A stretch of 64,000 bases of DNA from Defluviitoga tunisiensis. Its GTDB lineage: Bacteria; Thermotogota; Thermotogae; Petrotogales; Petrotogaceae. The number at the start of each line of letters is the position of its first letter. Position 1 is the stretch's first letter. Below, in pieces: positions 9,074-17,351 of this stretch. A program made the position numbers and the translations under genes. The stretch is taken from the NCBI RefSeq assembly GCF_000953715.1, contig NZ_LN824141.1, positions 1,052,676 to 1,116,675 of the forward strand, in the 5' to 3' direction. The notes below the pieces were generated by a model. That model had not been told where the DNA came from, searched no databases, and saw only the letters and a program-made list of their open reading frames with translations.

Positions 9074-11238
9074 ATGTTTAAACCTGATCAACCAATTCAG
9101 TCTTCAAAAGACGATATTTTAGGCAGAAGCTCATTTGCCAAATCTTTAGGTGATGCTGTTCTTAGTTATACAGAAAAAGAAAGTATTGTGGTCGGACTTT
9201 TTGGTGAATGGGGTTCAGGTAAAACCTCTATAATCAACATGATGTTGGAACATATTGAGAATGTTTCAAAAGAAAAGAATAATGAGAAACCTATCATTTT
9301 TAGATTCAATCCATGGAATTTTTCTGATCAAAATCAATTGATTTCACTATTTTTTACACAGATGTCAATAACTCTAGGAAGACAAGATTATTCTGAAAAT
9401 ATCAAAAAAACAGGGGAAAAATTAGAAACGTATTCTAAACTTTTCTCTCTATTAAAAATTATACCTGTTATAAATACTATCGCTGAACTATTGGAAAATA
9501 GTGGAGATGCACTAAAGAGCTTGGGTGATATTAAATCACATGATTTAGATTCTTTAAAAGAAGAGTTAAATGAGTTATTATCTAAACAGAAACAAAAAAT
9601 TCTTATTATTATTGACGATATTGATAGATTGAACAATACAGAAATTAGGCAAATTTTTCAATTAGTCAAGTCACTGGGAGATTTTCCAAATACGATATAT
9701 CTTCTTTCTTTTGATAAGGAAGTGGTTATAAAAGCTTTAGAAAAAGTACAGGAAGGTTCTGGAACTGTATATCTAGAAAAAGTTGTGCAGATTCCTTTTG
9801 AAATTCCAGCTATTTCTGAGCAAGATGTGAATCATTTATTACTGAAAGAGCTTAATGAATTGCTTAAGGATTTTCCTGAGAATAGGTTCGATGAAAAGCA
9901 CTGGAACCATGTGTTCCATGGTGGATTTAAATATTTTTTTAGAAATATTAGAGATGTAACTCGGTATATTAACTCACTAAAGTTCAGTTTTGGGTTGGTG
10001 AAAGATGAAGTAAATTTTGTAGATTACCTAGCTATTACTGCAATCCAGGTTTTTATGCCAGAAGTATACTATGGGATAAGGGATAATAAGGAAGTTTTCA
10101 TTGGAGTTCATAATCAATATTATAGACAAATTGATAATTATTATAGTCATTACTATCGTTCTATAAAAGATTTTGATAAAAAGATATGTGATGAAATTAT
10201 AAAAAAGGGGATAGATTTTCAGAAGAAGTTTTAAGGGATTTTTTAATGATTTTATTTCCAAAACTTGAATATTTTTATTATGACACATCAAATTATACTA
10301 ATACTTCATTAGATACTTGGAGAAGAGAATGCAGAATATGTAGTCCTGAGATGGTTGATGTATATTTTAAGCTTGCTCTTCCAAAAGGAAGTTTTTCTCA
10401 AAAAGAGATTTATGAAATACTAGAATTGGGAAATAATTCGGAATTATTTTCTAATAGACTTTTAAAATTGAAAGAAGAAGGGAGAATTATATTCTTCCTT
10501 GATAGATTAGAGGATTATACTGTTAAAGATATTCCTGAGGAAAACATAGAACCTATTATTTCTTCCTTAATGGATGTGGGCGATTTGATTATAAAGAAAG
10601 GTGGGCTTTTCTCTGGAACCGACTCTTCAATTTTTCGTATTGTTCATAAACTTCTTCATCGTTTTAAAGACCAAGAAATAAGGTTTAACATTATTAAACG
10701 AGCAATTGAGCATGCAAAAAGAAGTTTATATATAATTGTTTTCGAAGTTGGAGAGTTAGAGGGGGAGTGTGACAAACATGCTTCAAAAGAATCTTCCATA
10801 ACTGATGGTAACTTAACTGTAAATTCAGAACAACTTGAAGAATTGAAAAATCTTGTTTGTAGAAAAATAGAAACTTGGGCTGATAATGGCGGCTTAGCAG
10901 AGCATTTACAGATGGACTATATTCTTTATTATTGGAAAGTATGGGGAGATATTGAAAAAGTAGATAGCTTTGTAAGAAATATGATCAAAGACGATATTGG
11001 GTTAATTAACTTCGTTTCTCGCTTTTTAAATCATAATATATTTTACTACCGAGAGGGAACAGATACGCGCTTGAAGATGAATCTAGAGATTATTAAAGAA
11101 TTTGTAGATTTAGAAGAAATTGAACCAAGAATAAGAGAAATATATTCTTCAGATATTGAAAAGTTAGATGAGCAACAGAGAAAGGCTATAGAATTGCTTT
11201 TAGATACTTATGACGGGAAAATAAAAGAAAATTTTTAG
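9074..11238 (+). pseudogene. KAP-family P-loop NTPase, broken by one frameshift
   Basis: ATG 9074 follows GAGGAGG. The first frame (to 10234) has a KAP P-loop domain: Walker A GEWGSGKT at residues 44-51, RFNPWNFSDQ, and Walker B KILIIIDDIDRL near residue 176. It stops at QKKF. A second frame (10246-11238 and open slightly upstream as SEEVLRDFLMILFPKLE) continues the normal C-terminal half without loss, so the two are one gene of about 720 residues with a single-base frameshift near 10216-10222. A sequencing error is possible. KAP NTPases are membrane-associated or defence-linked ATPases; the partner here may be the small Cys protein upstream. Confidence 0.8.
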
Positions 11239-11439
11239 ATTCTTAAAGCAAACATAAGTGTTTGTAAGATAAGCTTTTTATGGGCTATAACTTCTATTAT
11301 TTCTTACGATTACTATTTCTTTAGGATTGTACTTTAACAGGGATTTCTTGGTTCCAAATCTTTTGTATATAATCAAAATTGCTTTTTTTAGTATTTTTTG
11401 ATTTCGTAAATTTATTATAAACTACGTTGATTTATAGTT
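11239..11439. other. Gap after the KAP gene
   Basis: No gene. It ends in the shared left flank (CGTAAATTTATTATAAACTA) of the palindromic element that starts at 11440. Confidence 0.4.
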
Positions 11440-11780
11440 GTAGAGACGCTCTATACGAGCGTCTATTTTTAAAGATATTGATTTTAAAACCATGAGACGT
11501 GCATGTAGCACGTCTCTACAGTTGTATATTCAAGGTTTTGACATTTTGTTGTTAGGTATATATTTAAAATTAGTTTTTTGTGTCATTTTTGTAATTTCGT
11601 AAATTTATTATAATTCACATTGATTGATAGTTGTAGAGACGCTCTATACGAGCGTCTAATTTTAAAGATGTTGATTTTGAAAACCTTGGAGACGCCCGTG
11701 TAGGGCGTCTCTACAAAAAGATAAATTTATAATTTTTGCTACGATTAAACCTTGGAGACGCGCATGTAGTAAGTCTCTAC
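11440..11780. repeat. Palindromic repeat cluster (5 copies)
   Basis: Copies at 11440-11464, 11494-11519, 11633-11657, 11689-11714 and 11755-11780 (last one degenerate: TAGTAAGTCTC). Two groups each begin with a GTAGAGACGCTC copy preceded by TTTATTATAA and are followed about 30 bases later by a copy in the opposite orientation, forming the convergent pair seen elsewhere. Confidence 0.9.
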
Positions 11781-11803
11781 AGTCGATTAAATGATTGTTT
11801 GAA

Positions 11804-12060
11804 CAATTTGTTATGTTTTATTCTTTTGATATATGGTATACATACGTCGTCTTAGGTAAGGTTTTTTGAGGATTTTGATGAAAAAACGTGGTAAAAAACA
11901 TAAGAGTAAAACTGTTATGTTTGAGCGATAATCGTTATTTTAAAGGATATTTATTTATTTTTTAGTCAAAAATATGAGGTTTTTGGTGAGTGTATAACTA
12001 CGTATACTTTTTTTGAAAGAATTGCTTTTTTGTAAGGTTGTTTGAGGTTTAAAACCCTTG
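11804..12060 (+). repeat. GGTATAC element, copy 4
   Basis: GGTATAC at 11835 and a mutated right end GTATACT ending at 12008 keep the 174-bp spacing. The tail has the GAGGTTTAAAACCCTT hairpin. The rest of the gap to the flagellin (12061-12332) shows no gene. Confidence 0.55.
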
Positions 12061-12332
12061 TAAAATAGAAGATGTGAATGTGAGCATAAAAAAAGAGATA
12101 GAAGAAATAGATATCAATACATGTCAATAGCTTCTTTTGCCTTTCGTTTTATACAAGAAGAGTTATATTTCTTACAAGGTAATTTAATGCTTCATAATAC
12201 TTAAATAGAAGGTTCAACCTCTTATCTTACTTTGTCTTCATCTGTGATGAAATTCCATATTAAGCACATATAAAATTTACAACCTTTAATACAAGATTTT
12301 AGGAATAATATAGTCAAAAAAAGAATAATATA

Positions 12333-12362
12333 TTGAAAGAAGTTTTTGGGACATTTTACAAT
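12333..12362 (+). promoter_or_regulatory. Candidate sigma-A-type promoter of flagellin 1
   Basis: TTGAAA (12333-12338) and TACAAT (12357-12362) with an 18-base spacer lie about 70 bases before the start codon. No CCGATAA sigma-28 box is seen upstream of this flagellin, unlike flagellin 2. Assigned by eye only. Confidence 0.35.
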
Positions 12363-12435
12363 GAAAAATATTATTTATATGTGGAATAATAAATACATTT
12401 AAAAGTTAATAACATAGCTTGAAGGAGGCAAAAGT

Positions 12436-14706
12436 ATGAGGATTAATCAAAACATAAATGCATTAAAAGCCTGGCGTTCACTAGATAACGTGAGCTCTTC
12501 TATGGGAAAAACGCTTGAAAGACTTTCTACTGGTTTGCGTATCAATAGAGCGGGAGACGACGCAGCTGGTTTGTCTATGTCAGAAAAAATGCGTGCGCAA
12601 ATTAGTGGATTGAACATGGCTGTAAAAAACGCACAAGATTCTATTTCTTTAATTCAAACTGCAGAAGGAGCTTTAACAGAGACACATTCGATACTTCAAA
12701 GAATGAGAGAGCTTGCAGTACAATCTGCAAACGATACGAATGTAGATGTGGATAGAGATGCTATTCAAAAAGAAATAGATCAGTTGGCTGCAGAAATTAC
12801 AAGAATTGCAGAAACAACACAGTTTAATGCTATTGATTTACTAAAAGGAAGTTTTTCGGCAAAGTTTCATATCGGAGCAAATGAAGGGCAGAATGTAGAA
12901 CTGAATATTGGGAATATGAGAGCAAGCGCCTTGCAGATTGGGACAGACTACACTGCTGCAACTGTTAACGGGCATTCTGTTCTGAGAGATAAAAACGGTA
13001 ATGTAAAAGCAATTTGGTATGAAGGAGGATATTTCGACGAAGAAGGCAATTTAATTTTGGGGGCAAACGGGCAATATACTGTTAATGGGGATTCATTATT
13101 TTATAACGGTGAAGAAGTTGCTGTTTGGAAGGATGCACAGCAAGTAACTCAAGAAGGATATTTTGACAGTGAAGGTAATCTAATTACAAGTATAAACGGT
13201 CCTTTAACAGCTGCAACAGTAGGGAGTAACTATGTACTAAAAGGTGCTAATGGTGATGTAGTTGGGACTTGGTATGATAAAGGGTATGTAGATATTAATG
13301 GGAATGTAATATTTCCTCTTTCAGAGGAAGATTTAGCTGAACTAGATGAAATAACCATAAATAGTGTTAAATACATACCAGTAAATTATACTACCGACAC
13401 TTACCAAGTTAATGAGTACGAAAAACAAGATTTTTATTCTGTTTATGATGGTGATACTTATTATTTATCAACAACCTGGTCAGTTAATGATAAATTTGCC
13501 GTATGGATAGAAGGGGATGATCTAGGTCCTGTTACGATCTCTGGATATTATGATGGTGAAAATTTGATCTATGCGAGAGAAACTCACTTTGAATATGGAA
13601 ATATATATGCTCTTGTACACGAAGATGAAAATCTAGCAAAATATGCTTTTTATGATGATAATAATGGATTTTATTATTCAGTTGGTGATGACCCAGTGAA
13701 GGTGTATTCAACCAATGCTCCCCATAATGTGGATAATGTTTATGTTTTAGAAGATGAAGACGAAGGTAAAATTTTAGGTAGTTGGTATGAAAATCAAGCT
13801 GGGACGAGTGGATTTTATAATGAAGATGAAAATTTGATATATGCATCTTCTGATCTCCAAGAATTAGGAGAAATTTTCTTTCTTGAGGACTCCAATGGAA
13901 AACCTGCAGCAGCTTGGTATGGTCTAGCAGCACTTTTGCCTAATGGGGAATTTGCTTCTCAAACTGGTTACTTCGATAGTGAAGGTAATCTTATTTTTCC
14001 CTCAAATGAGCCAATTCCAGATTCAGAAAAAGAATTGTATGGTCTTGTTGTTGACGGCACGAAAATGATTACGGCAACATTGGATGATCTGGACAAAGAA
14101 AATATTGGTTATTATAGTGATGATGGGATATTTCTACTAAAATCAACAAATCCACTTTCTCCAGGAGAAACTGCACTTGATTTAGAAATAGGAAGTTGGC
14201 GAGAAGAAGTGTTCTCGACTGAAGCGGGATATTATTATGAAGATACGCTATTATGGAAGACCGACTCACCCTTTGATGTAGATGATCTTAATAATTGGAA
14301 ATCTTTTGAAGAAGCGGGTTTTGAGGTAGGATACTATGATCCAGAAGGAAAATTAATATTTGCTACAAACATGGCATTTGAAAATGATAGACGAATAACA
14401 AAAGGTATAGACGTATCAACTCAAGAAGCAGCTGATGAAGCTATATCTAAGATTGATAACGCAATAAATTATGTTTCTAATGAAAGATCAAACCTTGGGG
14501 CGATGCAAAATAGGTTGGAACATACTATAAGGAACTTACAGGTTTCTTCTGAGAATTTATCCGCTGCTGAATCGCGAATTAGAGATGCGGACATGGCAAA
14601 AGAAATTATGGAATTTACAAAGCAACAGATATTAATGCAAACTTCAAATGCTATGTTGGCACAATCTAATACAATTCCTCAAAATGTTTTAAAACTACTT
14701 CAATAG
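12436..14706 (+). CDS. Giant flagellin with a repeat-containing central insert
   Basis: 756 residues; ordinary flagellins are about 270-550. GAAGGAGG precedes the ATG. Residues 1-165 are a canonical flagellin D0/D1 N-terminus ([47 protein letters not shown]). Residues 655-756 are the canonical C-terminus ([16 protein letters not shown], ending QSNTIPQNVLKLLQ). Between them lies an acidic, Tyr-rich region of some 480 residues containing about ten imperfect repeats built around G-Y-[FY]-D-x-E-G-N-L-I (near 198, 241, 282, 369, 458, 511, 558, 598 and 632), often preceded by A-x-W-Y. This should be surface-exposed on the filament. A terminator follows at once. Confidence 0.92.
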   Translation: MRINQNINALKAWRSLDNVSSSMGKTLERLSTGLRINRAGDDAAGLSMSEKMRAQISGLNMAVKNAQDSISLIQTAEGALTETHSILQRMRELAVQSANDTNVDVDRDAIQKEIDQLAAEITRIAETTQFNAIDLLKGSFSAKFHIGANEGQNVELNIGNMRASALQIGTDYTAATVNGHSVLRDKNGNVKAIWYEGGYFDEEGNLILGANGQYTVNGDSLFYNGEEVAVWKDAQQVTQEGYFDSEGNLITSINGPLTAATVGSNYVLKGANGDVVGTWYDKGYVDINGNVIFPLSEEDLAELDEITINSVKYIPVNYTTDTYQVNEYEKQDFYSVYDGDTYYLSTTWSVNDKFAVWIEGDDLGPVTISGYYDGENLIYARETHFEYGNIYALVHEDENLAKYAFYDDNNGFYYSVGDDPVKVYSTNAPHNVDNVYVLEDEDEGKILGSWYENQAGTSGFYNEDENLIYASSDLQELGEIFFLEDSNGKPAAAWYGLAALLPNGEFASQTGYFDSEGNLIFPSNEPIPDSEKELYGLVVDGTKMITATLDDLDKENIGYYSDDGIFLLKSTNPLSPGETALDLEIGSWREEVFSTEAGYYYEDTLLWKTDSPFDVDDLNNWKSFEEAGFEVGYYDPEGKLIFATNMAFENDRRITKGIDVSTQEAADEAISKIDNAINYVSNERSNLGAMQNRLEHTIRNLQVSSENLSAAESRIRDADMAKEIMEFTKQQILMQTSNAMLAQSNTIPQNVLKLLQ

Positions 14707-14720
14707 TGACATTTATTAAA

Positions 14721-14748
14721 AAAAGGGGCGCTAATAGCGCCTTTTTTG
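14721..14748 (+). terminator. Rho-independent terminator of flagellin 1
   Basis: Stem GGCGCT / AGCGCC (14727-14741) with loop AAT, preceded by an A-run and followed by a run of six T. It starts about 15 bases after the flagellin stop. Confidence 0.85.
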
Positions 14749-14911
14749 TTTGAATATACCTTTTAAGCATGAAAATAATCTTTCTTCTATTCATGTTGGG
14801 TTTATAATTATTCATTCTTGTAACTGTTAAATTCAGAAGCATATTTATATTTACAAATTAGTTTTTTGAAGTATTTTGTAAATTTATTATAATTCACATT
14901 GATTTATAGTT

Positions 14912-14990
14912 GTAGAGACGCTCTATACGAGCGTCTTTCTTAAAGATATTGATTTTAAAACCAGGAGACGCCCGTATAGCACGTCTCTAC
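14912..14990. repeat. Palindromic repeat pair
   Basis: Copies at 14912-14936 (GTAGAGACGCTC type) and 14965-14990 (opposite orientation), 28 bases apart, preceded by TTATTATAATTCACATTG. This is the standard convergent pair. It separates the flagellin terminator from the hicB-like gene. Confidence 0.9.
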
Positions 14991-15086
14991 ATTTGATTAA
15001 ATTGGTGCTTGAAATATTATTAAACGTATTGATTTTTAAATGTGTATAAAACCAATGTTTGAAGGATTTTTATGATTGAATTAAAT

Positions 15087-15287
15087 TTATGCTCCTTCTT
15101 CGGTTGGTATCTCCTCTCCATTTTCAATCATACTTTCTAAATATAGTTCAATAGCTTCTTTAGCCATTTTTATTGCTTCTTCTATTATTTTTCCATAGGT
15201 TATGCATCCAGGTAATGCAGGAACTAATACTGTGTATCCACCTTCTGGTTCTTTTCGTAAAAGTATTCTATAAGTCAATTTTTGCAT
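15087..15287 (-). CDS. HicB-family antitoxin-like protein (orphan)
   Basis: 66 residues with ribosome site GAGGTGA. The sequence MQKLTYRILLRKEPEGGYTV, then VPALPGCITYGKIIEEAI and KEAIELYLESMIENGE is the UPF0150/HicB domain, a degenerate RNase-H-like fold that neutralises the HicA mRNA interferase. It is a domain-only form with no C-terminal DNA-binding domain. No HicA gene flanks it; a palindromic repeat pair lies just downstream, so the partner may have been lost. Confidence 0.8.
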   Translation of the reverse strand: MQKLTYRILLRKEPEGGYTVLVPALPGCITYGKIIEEAIKMAKEAIELYLESMIENGEEIPTEEGA

Positions 15288-15462
15288 ATTATCACCTCAA
15301 AATGTTTCTTTCTCTATTGATTATACTATACCACTCAAGCAACAGATATTATTGAAATTATAAGAAATAACTATACTTCTATAAAAAGAGGAAAGAGGGA
15401 GAAACTATCGAGCAATGTGATATAATTTTAATAGATATTATGTATATAAACTATCTTGAAAT

Positions 15463-15849
15463 GTGTATTTATTTTATTTCCTAAGGTTAGTTATATTAAA
15501 GGTGGTGAGTGAAATATCTAAACAAAGCAAAGATAAAGAATCTCAAAAAGGTAAAAATAAAAAGCCATCTCCTAGAGTTAAAAAAACAAGATTGGATGCA
15601 AAAATAGCATCACAAATAAAACTTCCTAAAGAAAAAGATACAACAAGCATAAAGGTTACTGTTGTTGTACAAAAAGAAGATAATTGGTATGTAGCTAAAT
15701 GTATAGAAAATAATGTGGTTTCTCAAGGAAAATCGATAGAAGAATCGTTAGAAAGCTTAAAAGAAGCGCTAGAGCTGTATTATGAGGATACAATGCCTGA
15801 AGAAAAAAATCCTGTTACTTTGATTACAATAATGGAAGTACCATTATAA
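15463..15849 (+). CDS. HicB-like protein with basic N-terminal extension
   Basis: The HicB domain is at the C-terminus: IKVTVVVQKEDNWYVAKCIE, VSQGKSIEESLESLKEALEL, YYEDTMPEE. It is preceded by about 55 residues rich in Lys, Ser and Gln (KQSKDKESQKGKNKKPSPRV), which could bind nucleic acid. The start is unclear: GTG codons at 15502 and 15505 overlap the only ribosome-like site (AAAGGTGG). The stop overlaps a truncated hicA start (TAATG), the usual translational coupling of hicBA. A decayed copy of the same pair is at 56105-56267. Confidence 0.65.
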   Translation: MYLFYFLRLVILKVVSEISKQSKDKESQKGKNKKPSPRVKKTRLDAKIASQIKLPKEKDTTSIKVTVVVQKEDNWYVAKCIENNVVSQGKSIEESLESLKEALELYYEDTMPEEKNPVTLITIMEVPL

Positions 15850-15935
15850 TGGGTTCAAAGTATCCAATCCTAAAACCAGAGCAAATTATAAAAGTGTTAG
15901 ATCGACGAATTTTTGAAATATCTGTAATCGAATAA
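15849..15935 (+). pseudogene. Truncated hicA-like gene
   Basis: The ATG overlaps the hicB stop by one base. The 28 codons (MGSKYPILKPEQIIKVLDRR then IFEISVIE) match the usual start of a HicA toxin (x-x-h-P-x-L-K-P-x-E-h-I-K-h-L-x-k-x-G-F) but stop before the His and basic residues needed for RNA cleavage. The same broken end reappears at 56105-56160. Confidence 0.6.
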
Positions 15936-16037
15936 TTTAGCAACTGTTGATTTCAGGGAATCTAAAAAGTAGTTGCGGTGAAATTATTAACGAAAAGGGT
16001 TGGAAAAGTTTATTATAATTCACATTAATTTATAGTT

Positions 16038-16181
16038 GTAGAGACGCTCTATACGAGCGTCTTTCTTAAAGATATTGATTTTGAAATCGTGAGACGCGCA
16101 TGTAGCACGTCTCTACGAAAAATAAATTCATAATTTTTGCTACGATTGAACCTTGGAGATGCGCATATAGCACGTCTCTAC
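16038..16181. repeat. Palindromic repeat cluster (3 copies)
   Basis: Copies at 16038-16062, 16091-16116 and 16156-16181 (GAGATG variant). The first is in GTAGAGACGCTC orientation after TTATTATAATTCACATTAAT; the other two face it. Confidence 0.9.
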
Positions 16182-16203
16182 AGTCGATTAAAATGGTGTT
16201 TGA

Positions 16204-16603
16204 ACAATTTGTTATGTTTTATTCTTTTGAAAAATGGTATACATACGTCATCTTGGATAAGATTTTTTGAGGATTTTGATGAAAAAACAGGGTAAAAATA
16301 GAAAAGTAAAGCGTTTATGTTTGAGTGATAATCGCTGTTTTAAAGGATTTTTATTTATTTTTTAGTTATAATTATGAGGTTTTTGGCGAGTGTATAACTA
16401 CGTATACCATTTTTGGAAGTATTAATTTCTTGCAAGGTTGTTTGAGGTTTAAAACCCTCAAGAAACTGGATTTGAGTTTACTTTTTGGAAGAATGATTGC
16501 TAAGAATATCAGAGTTGGTTTTATTTATTGAAGTAATATAGAAAAGAAAAAATTTCTAAATTATCTCTATTTAAACTAAAACATATCTGTCTAATTAGTT
16601 GTT
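16204..16603 (+). repeat. GGTATAC element, copy 5, with long right extension
   Basis: GGTATAC at 16236 and GTATACC ending at 16408 (173 bp). The perfect hairpin TTGAGGTTTAAAACCCTCAA follows, then the same roughly 150-bp extension found in copy 3 (to GTCTAATTAGTTGTTA). The open frame 16325-16531 lies inside the repeat and is not conserved in the other copies. Confidence 0.6.
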
Positions 16604-16668
16604 AGTAGAAAAAATATAAAAGATAGCAAAACAAGCAAAAATGTAAAAAAGTTTTTAATTAAGTTTTT

Positions 16669-17295
16669 CTAATCATTTTCTATATTTTGATATATAAAAA
16701 AATCTGCAAGGGACTCATTTGGGTACTTGTTTTTTATTATGTCAATTAATTTCCAATTAGATAAATTGTTATCTATCCATATTGAAAATTGCCTGTGTTT
16801 AATGTGATTGGTTTGTTTAGAATTGAAATTACTTGCGTAAATGATTACATATCTTTCAGCAGATTCAAACAAGTGATTCATATATAATTCAAAAATATTG
16901 TCTTCTACAAGATGATATAAAACATCAAGAGATATGGCCAAATCGGCTTTAAATATGGCATGATTATCTTTATAACAAATGGAATCATAAAGGAAAAAAC
17001 TTTTTGATTTATCATACTTGAAACGTTCTATGCATAATTTTATTGCTGTTCTAGATACATCTAATCCAATATACGAGGGAAAATCAAACATGGACAGTTG
17101 ATTACCATCTCCACACCCAAATTCTATCACTGAATTGATTTGATAGTTTTTCATAAAAGAATTTATCACTTCAGCTTTGAATTCTGCAAGTTTATCATAT
17201 GATCCTGCTCCTGATGTTCCACCCATAGAATATCTTTGTTCCCAATATTCTCTAGAACTATTTATTTTTAAAAAGAAATTTGATTTATTTTCCAT
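16669..17295 (-). CDS. Class I SAM-dependent methyltransferase
   Basis: 208 residues. Motif I is SVIEFGCGDGNQLSMF (G60-G64), followed by GLDVSRTAIKLCIERF with the acidic end of strand 2 and ADLAISLDVLYHLVEDN. The N-terminal segment SREYWEQRYSMGGTSGAGSY is typical of methyltransferases found in polysaccharide or glycoprotein gene sets. It starts 56 bases after the TPR-GT4-methyltransferase gene on the same strand, so the two are probably co-transcribed. Substrate unknown; a sugar O-methylation is plausible. Confidence 0.8.
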   Translation of the reverse strand: MENKSNFFLKINSSREYWEQRYSMGGTSGAGSYDKLAEFKAEVINSFMKNYQINSVIEFGCGDGNQLSMFDFPSYIGLDVSRTAIKLCIERFKYDKSKSFFLYDSICYKDNHAIFKADLAISLDVLYHLVEDNIFELYMNHLFESAERYVIIYASNFNSKQTNHIKHRQFSIWIDNNLSNWKLIDIIKNKYPNESLADFFIYQNIEND

Positions 17296-17351
17296 TGCTA
17301 TCGCCCCATCTCTATTATAAATTAAATAACTGTTGTTTTGTAATATGTAAA

